Assembly: GCF_001550065.1 (NCBI RefSeq)
Contig: NZ_LRUB01000024.1
Span: 62,001 to 126,000, forward strand
DNA: 64,000 nt
Direction: 5' to 3'
Source of the DNA: Kordiimonas lipolytica
GTDB taxonomy: Bacteria; Pseudomonadota; Alphaproteobacteria; Sphingomonadales; Kordiimonadaceae
The notes beneath the pieces were generated by a model. It ran no database searches and was not told the origin of the DNA. It saw only the letters and a list, made by a program, of their open reading frames with translations. Below, piece after piece: positions 35,249-44,450 of this stretch. The position numbers were made by a program, and so were the translations under genes. Numbering within the stretch: the first letter of the stretch is position 1; every line of letters starts with the position of its first letter.

Positions 35249-36043
35249 ATGGCGGAAAATGTGCAAATCGGGATTTTGGGCTGTATGGGCCGTATGGGCC
35301 AGGCGCTCACGGAAGAATTCCTCAAGACCGAAGGCGTCACCATTGTTGCCGGCTCTGAAATTGCGTCCCACCCAGGCATCGGCAAATTGATCCCCGGGCT
35401 GGATGTTCATCTTGCGGATACCGCAGAACATGTTTTCCATGAAGCCGATGTGGTGATCGATTTCACCCCACCGGGCCAGACCGCGACCCATGCCGCGCTG
35501 GCGCGCGAAACCGGCAAAGCGCTGGTGGTTGGCACCACCGGCATGACGGCGGCGGACCATGCGGCGCTCGACCGCGCGGCGGCAGCAGTGCCGATCATGC
35601 AGGCAGGTAATTATTCGCTCGGCGTGAACCTGATGATGGCACTGGTGCGAGACGCGGCGAAGCGCCTGGGAACAGACTGGGATATAGAAGTGGTTGAAAT
35701 GCACCACCGGCACAAGGTGGATGCCCCATCCGGCACTGCGCTGATGCTCGGCGAAGCGGCGGCTGAGGGCCGTGGCCGGCCACTTGATGACGTGCGCACC
35801 AAAGCACGCGAAGGCATTACCGGCGAACGCAAGGAAGGCACCATCGGTTTTTCCGCCGTGCGCGGCGGCGCCGTGATTGGCGAACATGATGTGGTGTTCG
35901 CAAGCGATAGCGAGCGGCTTACCATCAGCCACCGCGCTGAAAACCGGGGGCTTTTCGCCGCTGGTGCCGTGAAGGCGGCGCTTTGGCTTGTGGGCAAGGG
36001 CGCGGGCCGCTATTCAATGACAGACGTGCTTGACCTGAAATAG
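35249..36043 (+). CDS. dapB: 4-hydroxy-tetrahydrodipicolinate reductase
   Basis: A 264-aa enzyme of lysine and diaminopimelate synthesis. N-terminal GCMGRMGQ binds NAD(P)H, VVGTTGMT and HHRHKVDAPSGTA (catalytic His and Lys) are present, and the C-terminal IGFSAVRGGAVIGEHDV matches the family. Free-standing after the terminator at 35168; 25 bases from the DUF350 gene. Confidence 0.95.
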   Translation: MAENVQIGILGCMGRMGQALTEEFLKTEGVTIVAGSEIASHPGIGKLIPGLDVHLADTAEHVFHEADVVIDFTPPGQTATHAALARETGKALVVGTTGMTAADHAALDRAAAAVPIMQAGNYSLGVNLMMALVRDAAKRLGTDWDIEVVEMHHRHKVDAPSGTALMLGEAAAEGRGRPLDDVRTKAREGITGERKEGTIGFSAVRGGAVIGEHDVVFASDSERLTISHRAENRGLFAAGAVKAALWLVGKGAGRYSMTDVLDLK

Positions 36044-36068
36044 GCGCGGCAAAAAAGGGGGAGACATC

Positions 36069-36482
36069 ATGGAAGAAGCGCTTGTGTCGCTATGGAACGG
36101 CCTGCCGTTCTTTGTCATTCATTCGGCAACCAGCCTTGTGATGCTGCTTGTGGGCATCTTCATTTACACCCTTATTACCCCGCATGATGAGCTGAAGCTG
36201 ATCCGCGAAGGCAATGTGGCGGCGGCCACCACGCTGGGCGGTGCCATTGTTGGCCTTTCATTGCCGGTGGCTTTCTCAATGGCGTCATCCATGAATGTCT
36301 GGGATATTGTGGTGTGGGGTGTGATCGCGCTTCTGTTCCAACTGGCGGCTTTCCGCCTGGTGGACCTGTTCCTAAAGGGCTTGTCGCAGCGTATTGAAAA
36401 CGGTGAGATGGGCCCGGCCATCATTCTGGTGTCGTTCAAACTGGCAACAGCAGCGATCAACTCGGCGGCGATTTCAGGCTAA
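36069..36482 (+). CDS. DUF350 membrane protein
   Basis: A 137-aa integral membrane protein with four predicted helices (about 17-38, 50-70, 80-100, 112-134). The conserved AAATTLGGAIVGLSLPVAFSMA segment is typical of DUF350, found in pairs or alone near stress and phage-shock-type genes. Function unknown. GGGGGAGA lies upstream and 13 bases follow before the protease gene, so the two are cotranscribed. Confidence 0.8.
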   Translation: MEEALVSLWNGLPFFVIHSATSLVMLLVGIFIYTLITPHDELKLIREGNVAAATTLGGAIVGLSLPVAFSMASSMNVWDIVVWGVIALLFQLAAFRLVDLFLKGLSQRIENGEMGPAIILVSFKLATAAINSAAISG

Positions 36483-36495
36483 GGGGGCGCGGGGC

Positions 36496-37323
36496 ATGCG
36501 CCGTAAGCTTGAGTTTCTTTTCTATACCATCGCGATCCTCTATTTCATCGTTCGCTATGCGGATGTGGACATAGAGCGTGACAGCCCGCGCCGGTCTGTA
36601 CCCAAGGCCCAGCCCCCGGCGGTTCTGACGCCCGATGATGCGCCCTTGCCGCGCCCGGAGCTCGGTGATGTGGTCGTCGCCCTGGACCCGCAGGCGAAAA
36701 ACAGTGTCGGCACCGCTTTCGCGGTGGACAGCCGCGGTACGTTCGTCACTGCCCGCCATGTGGTGGACGGCTGCAAGCAGGTGTATCTGGTGGCCGGGCC
36801 GCGCCAGTTGGAGCCGGTTTTGTCTGCCGTCAGTGACACGCACCGGGACTTCGCCGTTCTGCGCGCCCGGGCGCTTCGGGCCCAGCCGTTCGCGCTGACG
36901 GAAACAAGCCCTGACCGCGGTACAAACGGCTATATGATGGGCTACCCACAGGGCAAGCCGGCGGATGTGCGCGCCACCGTCTTTGGCCGCACCTTCATGC
37001 GGTCGGAAGGGCGCTACCAGGCGCGCGAAGCCGTCATCGCCTGGGTGGAGCGTGAGCGCAGGCCGCTGTTTGACGGATCACTTGGCGGTATCTCGGGCGG
37101 GCCAGTATTCAACGAACAGGGTTATGTGATCGGCACTGTGGTCGCGGGCGCGCCGCGCCGGGGCCGGGTTTACACTACCCACCCGCAGGTGTTCCGGAAC
37201 GCCGGGCTAATCAGTGATGAAGGCAAGGCCATTCAGGGCCTGCGCGCGCTTGATTTTGACAAGTCAGGCAACGCCCTCAGGGCCTCCCGCTCCATCGCGC
37301 AGGTCTACTGCAAGGTGGATTGA
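36496..37323 (+). CDS. Membrane-anchored trypsin-like serine protease
   Basis: A 275-aa protein with one N-terminal transmembrane segment (about 6-22) and a chymotrypsin-fold domain. The triad is visible: His88 in VTARHVV, Asp118 in HRDFAVLR, Ser200 in GSLGGISGGPVF. There is no PDZ domain, so it is shorter than DegP/DegS. The active site would face the periplasm. ATG 36496 follows GGGGGCGCGGGGC; an upstream extension into DUF350 is ignored. Its 3' end abuts the convergent DUF2244 gene with no gap. Confidence 0.82.
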   Translation: MRRKLEFLFYTIAILYFIVRYADVDIERDSPRRSVPKAQPPAVLTPDDAPLPRPELGDVVVALDPQAKNSVGTAFAVDSRGTFVTARHVVDGCKQVYLVAGPRQLEPVLSAVSDTHRDFAVLRARALRAQPFALTETSPDRGTNGYMMGYPQGKPADVRATVFGRTFMRSEGRYQAREAVIAWVERERRPLFDGSLGGISGGPVFNEQGYVIGTVVAGAPRRGRVYTTHPQVFRNAGLISDEGKAIQGLRALDFDKSGNALRASRSIAQVYCKVD

Positions 37324-37854
37324 TTACCCCTTCAACCTCGCCAGTTCCGGCATCAGGGCGGCCTTGAGCTTGCGGCGGTCGGTGGGGGTCAGGAAATCGC
37401 CGAACACCAGCGTTTCACCGTGGGATGTGAGCGACAGCTGGTTGCGGTCTTCATCGATGGTCTTGAGGCTCAGTTTCACCCAGTAAGGGTCAAAGCGCCA
37501 GCTTTCCACCCGCCCACCCGGATGCACGCGGGTGACGATCAGGTCTTTTTCAGATAGCTGGAGCGTTTCATAAAGTCGTGCGGAACGATAACTGAAATGG
37601 AAGGCTAGCCAGATTGCCAGTATGTCCACGCCCAGGAAAATCACCACCGGCCAGGCACCCACCACGATGAACCGCAGGCTTGCGAACAGGCATACGGCAA
37701 CCAGGAACCAGAAAAGGCGGCGGAACTGGTGCGGCTTCAATGACCGGTGCGGGTAAAGCGTGGCGTCAAACAAAAGCTTGCTGCCCTTGCCCATGCGAAC
37801 ATGGCTTTCCTGCTCGCTAACCGCTGCTGCAATATCGTTGCTTGGCGTTTTCAT
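37324..37854 (-). CDS. DUF2244 family membrane protein
   Basis: A 176-aa protein with two adjacent transmembrane helices (about 45-62 and 66-86) and a C-terminal cytoplasmic domain containing WRFDPYWVKL and VFGDFLTPTDRRKL, which match DUF2244. In many alphaproteobacteria such genes lie near cytochrome-oxidase assembly loci; here it follows the UbiH-type gene by 18 bases. Function unknown. Confidence 0.8.
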   Translation of the reverse strand: MKTPSNDIAAAVSEQESHVRMGKGSKLLFDATLYPHRSLKPHQFRRLFWFLVAVCLFASLRFIVVGAWPVVIFLGVDILAIWLAFHFSYRSARLYETLQLSEKDLIVTRVHPGGRVESWRFDPYWVKLSLKTIDEDRNQLSLTSHGETLVFGDFLTPTDRRKLKAALMPELARLKG

Positions 37855-37872
37855 GGAGCCACTATAGCAGGC

Positions 37873-39093
37873 CTAGAGCTGTTCGCCGCGTAACAGTTTC
37901 GGGAGGTCGCCTACGGTTCCCCGCGCGTGTTGCATGAAGAAGTTCTTCAGCGGCACCACCTGGTCCACTGCCGCCATGCCCACATCGCGCATCAGCTTGA
38001 TCGGCGCAATGTCGTTTGAAAACAGGCGGTTGAAGGTGTCGGTGATGGCGTAAACGCTGGCGTTATCGGTGGTGCGCCAGCGGCCATAGTTTTCAAGTAC
38101 GCTAAGGGCGCCGATATCCAGGCCCACGCGCCGCGCATCCACCAGCACCTCAATCAGCGCTGCCACATCCTTCAGCCCCAGGTTCAGCCCCTGTCCGGAT
38201 ATGGGGTGGATACCGTGTGCGGCATCACCGATCAACGCCAAGCGGTCGGATACATATTCCTGCGCATACTGAAGCGTCAGCGGATAGGCCCAGCGCCCGC
38301 CGATGACCTTCACATCCCCCAGGAAATCGCCGATCCGGCGGCACACTTCGCTTTCAAACGCGCGGTCGGACAGCCCCATGATGGTCTCGGTGAGGTGGCT
38401 TTTTTCGGTCCACACAAGCGAAGACCGGTTGCCGGTGAGCGGCAGGATCGCGAAAGGCCCACTGGGCAGAAAACGCTCGTGCGCGATACCGCAGTGGCTG
38501 AATTCATGCTCAACCGAGCACACAATACCGTGCTGGCTGTAGTCAATCACCGAAACAGGGAAGCCCGCGTGCTGACGCACAAGGCTGCCGCGCCCATCCG
38601 CGCCGATGATCAGGCCAGATTTGATCACTGTGCCTGAGGTCAGCGTGGTGGTGACACCGGTCTTGTCGCGGTCGATCTCCGCCACGCGCTCTGGCGCCAG
38701 CAGGGTCACGCCCTTGATTTCCTTGAGGCGCTCAAAAAGCGCTATGCGGGTATGGCGGTTTTCCACCATATGGCCAAGGGGCCCGTCGCCCAGGGTTTCA
38801 TGGTCGAAATGCAGCGACAGCAGGCTTGGCCCGTCAGAAACCCGGATCTCAAGAATCGGCTGGGCATAGGGTTCCATGTGTTTCCAGATGCCAAGCGCCT
38901 CAAAAAGCTGGCAGCTTGCGAAGGCGAGCGCGCTGGCGCGGCCGTCATAGCCGACCGCCGTCAGGTCGCCCTGGGGCGCCATGTCGACCACCGCGACCTC
39001 GAAGCCGTGTTCGGCCAAGCCGATGGCCGCGGTCAGGCCTGCAAGGCCGCCGCCGATGATGGTGATATCCGTTTCCAGCTTTTTCGCGCTCAT
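37873..39093 (-). CDS. UbiH/UbiF/COQ6 family FAD monooxygenase
   Basis: A 406-aa flavoprotein hydroxylase of the ubiquinone pathway. The N-terminal Rossmann motif is GGGLAGLTAAIGLAEHG, the second FAD motif is ALIGDAAHGIHPISGQGLNLGLKD, and GADGRGSLVR (DG motif) lies between. Which ring position it hydroxylates cannot be told from sequence. ATG 39093 begins the conserved region; the frame extends much further upstream with no family match. Divergent from ftsK, with 238 bases between. Confidence 0.88.
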   Translation of the reverse strand: MSAKKLETDITIIGGGLAGLTAAIGLAEHGFEVAVVDMAPQGDLTAVGYDGRASALAFASCQLFEALGIWKHMEPYAQPILEIRVSDGPSLLSLHFDHETLGDGPLGHMVENRHTRIALFERLKEIKGVTLLAPERVAEIDRDKTGVTTTLTSGTVIKSGLIIGADGRGSLVRQHAGFPVSVIDYSQHGIVCSVEHEFSHCGIAHERFLPSGPFAILPLTGNRSSLVWTEKSHLTETIMGLSDRAFESEVCRRIGDFLGDVKVIGGRWAYPLTLQYAQEYVSDRLALIGDAAHGIHPISGQGLNLGLKDVAALIEVLVDARRVGLDIGALSVLENYGRWRTTDNASVYAITDTFNRLFSNDIAPIKLMRDVGMAAVDQVVPLKNFFMQHARGTVGDLPKLLRGEQL

Positions 39094-39331
39094 GATACCT
39101 GCCCACATGTGACATAAACAGTTCCCTTCATGTAGGCCCCAATGCCCCCTTCTGTCCAGTGGCATGGTGCCGCATGTGGGCCAATCGGGCGATAAAGTCG
39201 CTGCCCATAAAATGCCGCACTTGTCCTTGAGCATTGTTAAAGAGTAAAGTGACCGCGAACAGGACGAGAACATAGCCGCCACGCGCCAGAGGGAGACAGG
39301 CGCGACGGTTGGCCCGGGGAGCAATTGTTAC

Positions 39332-41761
39332 GTGTCGGCACGCAAAAAAACCGCAGCAACGAAACCAGTGAAACAGAAAAACGGCGGCACACCGCTGTTG
39401 CCGCCCGCATTCGTGACCTTCATGAAAAGCACGGGCTGGCGTAGCCTTGGCGTTATGCTGATGCTGCTGGCTGTGGGCACCTATGTGGCGCTCTTCTCCT
39501 ATAACCCGGCGGACCCGACCATCAATAACGAAGCGGCGCGCGCCACGACCAACCTCCTGGGGCCGATCGGTGCCAATGTGGCTGATGTGCTGATGCAGAC
39601 GCTTGCGGTGGTGGCTTATCTGCTGCCTGTGCCGCTTTTCCTGTGGGGATTGAAGATTGCGCGCCTCAAATGGCTGCCGCATTTCTGGATTAACCTGATC
39701 ATGGTGCCCGTCAGCCTGATTTTGCTGGCGATTGCCGTCAGTGTGGTTTCGCCTGCGCCGGATTATGTCATCCAGGCAGGCTATGGCGGTGCGCTTGGGC
39801 AACAGCTTTACCTGATGGTGATTGAGCTGTTCGCTGGCTTCGTTATTCCGGCCTGGGTTTACGGCACGGTGTTCGCTGTTCTCGGTGTACCTGCCTTTTT
39901 CTACAGCTTCGCCCTCAATAAAGACGAGTGGCGCACGGTGCTGCAGACCATCAAATATGTGCTGATGACGATCCTGTCCTGGATCATCTGGGGCATGCGC
40001 ATGATCGGCCACGGCGTGATGGTGACCTTCCACGCTTTGTTCCGGCGTGAGAAGTCTGACGAAGGTGACCGTGTAGAGCCTGCCATGACGCGGCCAGAGC
40101 GCAAGGTGGTGGAAAGGCCGGAGCCCGCAGCCCCTGTGACCGCACCAGCCCCAAAGCGCGTGAAAGCACCAGCCAAGCCAAAGCGCGGCACGCGGGAAGT
40201 CAAGGAAGCGCAAGTCACGCTGGATTTCGGTGACGCGAACGGGTTCCTTCTGCCGCCGCTCCAATTGCTGGCACCGCCGCCGCCGCCCGAAAAGGTTGGC
40301 CGCATCAGCCCAGGGGCGCTCGAACAGAACGCCCGCATGCTGGAAAGCGTGCTGGACGACTTTGGGGTGCAGGGTGAAATCAAGGACGTGCGCCCCGGCC
40401 CTGTTGTAACGCTGTATGAGCTTGAACCCGCCCGCGGCGTGAAATCCGCCCGGGTGATTGGCCTTGCGGACGATATCGCGCGGTCCATGAGCGCCATCTC
40501 CGCCCGTGTGGCGGTGGTGCCAGGCCGGAACGCGATTGGTATTGAGCTTCCGAACGCTGACCGCCAAACCGTTCTGCTACGCGAACTGCTCGCCAGCCGT
40601 GATTATGAAGCCACTAAAGCGCGCTTGCCCGTGGTGCTGGGTAAGGACATCGGCGGCGCGCCCGTGGTGGCGGACCTTGCGTCCATGCCGCACTTGCTGG
40701 TAGCCGGTACCACCGGTTCCGGTAAGTCTGTCGGCATCAACACCATGATCCTGTCGCTTCTTTACCGCCACAGCCCTGAAACACTTCGTTTCATCATGGT
40801 TGACCCCAAGATGCTTGAGCTGTCCATCTATGACGGTATCCCGCATCTGCTGACGCCGGTGGTGACCGAACCCAAAAAGGCGGTCGTGGCGCTCAAGTGG
40901 GCGGTCAGGGAGATGGAAGAACGCTACCGCAACATGTCAAAGCTGGGCGTGCGGAACCTTGCGGCCTTCAACAAGCGGGTTGAAGAGGCCAAGAAAAACG
41001 GCGAACGCCTGACGCGTGAGGTGCAGACCGGGTTTGACAAGGAAACCGGCCAACCAATCATGGAAGAGCAGGAGTTTGACTTCCAGCCGCTGCCGTTCCT
41101 GGTGATCGTGATCGACGAGATGGCAGACCTGATGCTGGTGGCCGGCAAGGATGTGGAAGCCACCGTGCAGCGCCTGGCGCAGATGGCTCGGGCCGCGGGC
41201 ATTCACGTTGTGATGGCCACCCAGCGCCCGTCGGTGGACGTGATCACCGGTACCATCAAGGCGAACTTCCCGACCCGGATCAGCTTCCAGGTAACCAGTA
41301 AGATCGACAGTCGTACGATTCTCGGGGAACAGGGCGCCGAGCAGCTTCTGGGCATGGGTGACATGCTCTTCATGGCGGGCGGCGGCCGCATCACCCGTGT
41401 GCATGGTGCGTTCGTTTCCGACAGCGAAGTGGAAGATGTGACGACCCACCTGAGGAAGCAGGGCGCGCCGGACTATCTGGCGGAAGTGACCGAAGAACCT
41501 GAAGAAGGGTTCGACAGCCCGTTCATCCCAGGTCCATCTGGTTCAGGCGATGATGCCAACAACAGCCTTTATGATCAGGCGGTGGCCATTGTGGTCCGGG
41601 ACCAGCGCGCGTCCACTAGCTATGTGCAGCGGCGTCTCAAGATCGGCTACAACAAGGCCGCCTCATTGATTGAGGAAATGGAAGAACAGGGCGTGATCAG
41701 CGCGCCGAACCACAAGGGCCAGCGCGAAGTGCTGGTGCCTGATCGTGAAGAAGAATTTTAG
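39332..41761 (+). CDS. ftsK: DNA translocase FtsK
   Basis: An 809-aa translocase. Four or more transmembrane helices occupy about 30-240, then a proline- and lysine-rich linker (about 240-330), the RecA-like motor with AGTTGSGKS Walker A, VIDEMADLM Walker B and PKMLELSIYDGIPHLL, and a C-terminal winged-helix gamma domain (QRRLKIGYNKAASLIEEMEEQGVIS). It moves the terminus DNA at division and activates XerCD. Starts at GTG 39332, GGGGAGC upstream. The linker is short, as in other alphaproteobacteria. Confidence 0.95.
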   Translation: MSARKKTAATKPVKQKNGGTPLLPPAFVTFMKSTGWRSLGVMLMLLAVGTYVALFSYNPADPTINNEAARATTNLLGPIGANVADVLMQTLAVVAYLLPVPLFLWGLKIARLKWLPHFWINLIMVPVSLILLAIAVSVVSPAPDYVIQAGYGGALGQQLYLMVIELFAGFVIPAWVYGTVFAVLGVPAFFYSFALNKDEWRTVLQTIKYVLMTILSWIIWGMRMIGHGVMVTFHALFRREKSDEGDRVEPAMTRPERKVVERPEPAAPVTAPAPKRVKAPAKPKRGTREVKEAQVTLDFGDANGFLLPPLQLLAPPPPPEKVGRISPGALEQNARMLESVLDDFGVQGEIKDVRPGPVVTLYELEPARGVKSARVIGLADDIARSMSAISARVAVVPGRNAIGIELPNADRQTVLLRELLASRDYEATKARLPVVLGKDIGGAPVVADLASMPHLLVAGTTGSGKSVGINTMILSLLYRHSPETLRFIMVDPKMLELSIYDGIPHLLTPVVTEPKKAVVALKWAVREMEERYRNMSKLGVRNLAAFNKRVEEAKKNGERLTREVQTGFDKETGQPIMEEQEFDFQPLPFLVIVIDEMADLMLVAGKDVEATVQRLAQMARAAGIHVVMATQRPSVDVITGTIKANFPTRISFQVTSKIDSRTILGEQGAEQLLGMGDMLFMAGGGRITRVHGAFVSDSEVEDVTTHLRKQGAPDYLAEVTEEPEEGFDSPFIPGPSGSGDDANNSLYDQAVAIVVRDQRASTSYVQRRLKIGYNKAASLIEEMEEQGVISAPNHKGQREVLVPDREEEF

Positions 41762-41782
41762 GCCGCGAAGAAGAATTATAGG
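41744..41782. repeat. Short tandem duplication at the ftsK end
   Basis: Two adjacent copies of a 19-base unit, CGTGAAGAAGAATTTTAGG and CGCGAAGAAGAATTATAGG, 17 of 19 identical, with a 20-base period. The first holds the ftsK stop codon; the second supplies the AGGA before lolA. Confidence 0.75.
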
Positions 41783-41789
41783 AAGCGAC

Positions 41790-42479
41790 ATGCGATCCGT
41801 AACATTGTTTGGAGTTTATCTGGCCCTTCTGGCCGTCCCGGCCCCCGCGCTTCTCGCGCAGGAGGCCGACTTGCCGCCCCTTGAGGAGCAGTCGGTCGAA
41901 GAGGACCAGAGCCTGAAGGCGCTCCGGCAGGTGCAGGCCTATATGGATGGTGTGGAAAGCCTGGAGGCCGAGTTCCGCCAGCACGCGCCGAACGGCAATG
42001 TGGCCACAGGCCGCCTGTATCTCGAACGCCCCGGCTATGTGCGGTTCGACTATACGGACGAAACCCCCTTCCTGATTGTGGCCGACGGCACGACGCTGAA
42101 TTTCATAGACTATGAAATTGGCCAGGTGACCAAATGGCCGCTTAAGAAAACGCCGCTGCGCGCGCTTCTTGGTGGGTCCATCGATCTTGCCAGCCTGCAG
42201 GCGAATATATCACGCGGGCGTCCGGGTCTTGAAGACCTGATCCTGCTGTCCGCCCGCGACCCGGAAAACCCGGAGCAGGGTGAGATTACGCTTTATTTCA
42301 TGCCGGATGAAGCGATGCCTACCGGCCTTCGCCTTCTGGGCTGGAATGTGCTGGACGCAAAGGGCGAAACCACGGAAGTCGCGCTCACGGACCAGCAGGT
42401 GAATGTCTCTCTTGATGATGCGCTCTGGACGTTTGAAGACCCACGCGGTCTCACCAAGCGCCGCCGGACCCGCCGCTGA
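41790..42479 (+). CDS. lolA: Outer membrane lipoprotein carrier LolA
   Basis: A 229-aa periplasmic chaperone with a signal peptide (cleavage near LLA-QEA), then the LolA fold: YMDGVESLEAEFRQHAPNGNVATGRLYLERPGYVRFDY is the family N-terminal core, followed by LIVADGTTLNFIDYE and the C-terminal strands. It carries lipoproteins from LolCDE to the outer membrane. ATG 41790 follows AGGAAGCG; an upstream frame inside ftsK is ignored. Confidence 0.9.
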   Translation: MRSVTLFGVYLALLAVPAPALLAQEADLPPLEEQSVEEDQSLKALRQVQAYMDGVESLEAEFRQHAPNGNVATGRLYLERPGYVRFDYTDETPFLIVADGTTLNFIDYEIGQVTKWPLKKTPLRALLGGSIDLASLQANISRGRPGLEDLILLSARDPENPEQGEITLYFMPDEAMPTGLRLLGWNVLDAKGETTEVALTDQQVNVSLDDALWTFEDPRGLTKRRRTRR

Positions 42480-42485
42480 TCTCTC

Positions 42486-42576
42486 TCGTCATTCGTCGGC
42501 TCGACCGGCGAATCCATCTATTGGCCCAAGCATACATGCTGCATGTGGACTCGCCGATCTAGTCGGCGAGTGACGA
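42486..42576. repeat. REP-like palindromic element
   Basis: Two inverted 31-base arms (42486-42516 and 42546-42576) match at about 25 of 31 positions. Each arm is itself a small hairpin: CGTCGGCTCGACCGGCG on the left, CGCCGATCTAGTCGGCG on the right. Most differences between arms are transitions. The GTCATTCGCCGG-x-CGAATCCA pattern resembles interspersed palindromic repeats common in alphaproteobacterial genomes. Located in the 229-base gap after lolA. Confidence 0.7.
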
Positions 42577-42708
42577 TAGCGAAACCCAGGTCCGTTTCCG
42601 GCTTGCGAAAATCGAAAACTTGCCTAAATGAGGGAAGCCCTGGCTTAGCGCTTGCGCTGATCACGCGCAGGGGCTAGGGCTTGATCTGATCCGCAACAAG
42701 GTGATGTG

Positions 42709-43293
42709 ATGGATACCCAAGACGATATCGACGAGATTTTCGACGACCTGCCAAGCCTCAAGTCTGTGGCGCCCTTTGTGGCGCTGGCTTCGAACGTGCG
42801 CTGGTTCCGCACTCTGGGCGAGGACCCCGACCGCCAGACGGTGGAGATCGCGCGCGCCTACGCCGAAGCGCTTGGTTTCCCGGAAGCGGAACCCGGTTTC
42901 CTGGCAGACTGGGAAGAAGCCGCCGACGCGGCTGAAAACACCGAAGTCAACAGCCCGGCCTGGGAAGCGGAAGAGCAGCTTCGCGCCGCGCTGACGGACG
43001 ATGCGCTTGGCGTTCTTGACGAGCAGACGCTTGAAATGGTCATGACGCACGTGACCGGTGCAGTCTCCGAAACCATTGAGGAAAGCGCCACGGAAGCGTC
43101 GCGCGATCTTCGGATTCTTGATGAGGAATTTGTGCGGGCGACATCGGGCGCGGCGGTGCAGGCGACCTATCAGGCAGCCTTGGCGGCCATGACTGGCGCA
43201 GAGGAAGACCACCCCTTCGCGCTTCGGTTCCAGCTGTTTGAAAAAGGCCGCTGGCCCATCGGTATTATCGGCAACAGTTTTCTGATTTTTTAG
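42709..43293 (+). CDS. Acidic hypothetical protein
   Basis: A 194-aa protein I do not recognise. It is strongly acidic and alanine-rich, mostly helical, with no signal peptide or transmembrane segment. The central part WEAEEQLRAALTDDALGVLDEQTLEMVMTHVTGAV looks like an amphipathic helical bundle; the end LRFQLFEKGRWPIGIIGNSFLIF is more hydrophobic. ATG 42709 is preferred to GTG 42706. It lies 28 bases before xthA and is probably cotranscribed. Confidence 0.75.
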   Translation: MDTQDDIDEIFDDLPSLKSVAPFVALASNVRWFRTLGEDPDRQTVEIARAYAEALGFPEAEPGFLADWEEAADAAENTEVNSPAWEAEEQLRAALTDDALGVLDEQTLEMVMTHVTGAVSETIEESATEASRDLRILDEEFVRATSGAAVQATYQAALAAMTGAEEDHPFALRFQLFEKGRWPIGIIGNSFLIF

Positions 43294-43321
43294 AATTATA
43301 AGACAGGCGAGGGAGCGGCAC

Positions 43322-44104
43322 ATGCGGCTGATTACATGGAACATCAACTCGGTGCGGGCGCGCACCGATATCGTCGAGCAGCTGGTGCGCGACTATCAGC
43401 CCGACGTGCTGTGCCTGCAGGAAACCAAGGTGCAGGACCATATGTTCCCGACCGGCTTCTTCGAGGAACTCGGCATGCCGCACGTGGCGATCCACGGCCA
43501 GAAAAGCCACCACGGTGTGGCGACGGCCTCGAAGCTGCCGATCGGCGACCATTTCAAGATTGATTGGTGCGAAAAGGGCGATGCCCGCCATATCGCGATC
43601 CAGATCGACGGCATGCCCACCATCCATAACTTCTATGTGCCCGCAGGCGGCGATGAGCCTGACCCAGTCATCAACGACAAGTTCGCCCACAAGCTTCAGT
43701 TCCTGGATGAAATGACCAAATGGTCCGCAGACCTCGAGGGTGATCATGTCCTGGTGGGGGACCTCAATATCGCGCCCTATGAAGACGATGTGTGGGACCA
43801 CAAGAAGCTTCTCAAAGTCGTCTCGCACACGCCGGTGGAGGTGGAGGCCATGCTGAAGCTGATCGAAGCCCACAACTGGCAGGACATCATGCGCGATTTC
43901 GTGCCCAGGGATCAGAAGCTCTATAGCTGGTGGTCCTACCGCGCGCGCGATTGGTCAGCAGCAGACAAGGGCCGGCGGCTGGATCACGTGTGGACCAGCC
44001 CGTCTCTCAAAGGAAAAGCGATCCACATGGAAGTGATCCGCGACGCTAGGGGCTGGGAAAAACCATCCGACCACGCGCCGGTGCTGGTGGACTTCGATTT
44101 TTAG
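43322..44104 (+). CDS. xthA: Exodeoxyribonuclease III
   Basis: A 260-aa AP endonuclease/3'-5' exonuclease. Family motifs: WNINSVRARTDI, LCLQETKV (metal-binding Glu), GDLNIAPYEDDVWD, WWSYRARDW and the terminal SDHAPVLVDF with catalytic His. Acts in base-excision repair. GAGGGAGCG precedes the start. Confidence 0.95.
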   Translation: MRLITWNINSVRARTDIVEQLVRDYQPDVLCLQETKVQDHMFPTGFFEELGMPHVAIHGQKSHHGVATASKLPIGDHFKIDWCEKGDARHIAIQIDGMPTIHNFYVPAGGDEPDPVINDKFAHKLQFLDEMTKWSADLEGDHVLVGDLNIAPYEDDVWDHKKLLKVVSHTPVEVEAMLKLIEAHNWQDIMRDFVPRDQKLYSWWSYRARDWSAADKGRRLDHVWTSPSLKGKAIHMEVIRDARGWEKPSDHAPVLVDFDF

Positions 44105-44117
44105 GAATTGCTTTGCA

Positions 44118-44450
44118 ATGGTGAAATGGAAAACCAATGCAGGCGTGTTTTTTCAAGTGATCGCTTGTTGTGTTTTAGCCTATGCTGGATATACAGCCTA
44201 TTTCTTGGACCCGCATGTTTGGGAATGCGGAAAATTGGCTGGATTAGCGGTATTCCTAATCTATCCACTTACGATATTTGCAATTGTTCTTTTTTGGCTT
44301 GGAAAGCGCCTAAAAGAAATAAGGGTTTTGATTTCTCCGTTTTGGGTCATCACATCCATAGTATTGGCCACGCCAGTTTTCGTCGACTTATACGGGTATG
44401 AAGGCCCTGGATGTGAATTGTCAGATGAAGCAGAGGCAGGTCAGGTATGA
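44118..44450 (+). CDS. Small membrane protein, hypothetical
   Basis: A 110-aa protein with three predicted membrane helices (about 10-28, 38-62, 70-90). Not recognised. More AT-rich than the flanking genes. Its end overlaps the acetyltransferase start by four bases, which favours real translation. An overlapping frame (44108-44401) on the same strand is rejected. Confidence 0.6.
   Translation: MVKWKTNAGVFFQVIACCVLAYAGYTAYFLDPHVWECGKLAGLAVFLIYPLTIFAIVLFWLGKRLKEIRVLISPFWVITSIVLATPVFVDLYGYEGPGCELSDEAEAGQV

Noticed and set aside
42486..42576. Palindromic element as the lolA terminator
   Set aside because: It lacks a U tract and has the doubled-arm layout of a REP element; termination remains possible but is not the better reading.
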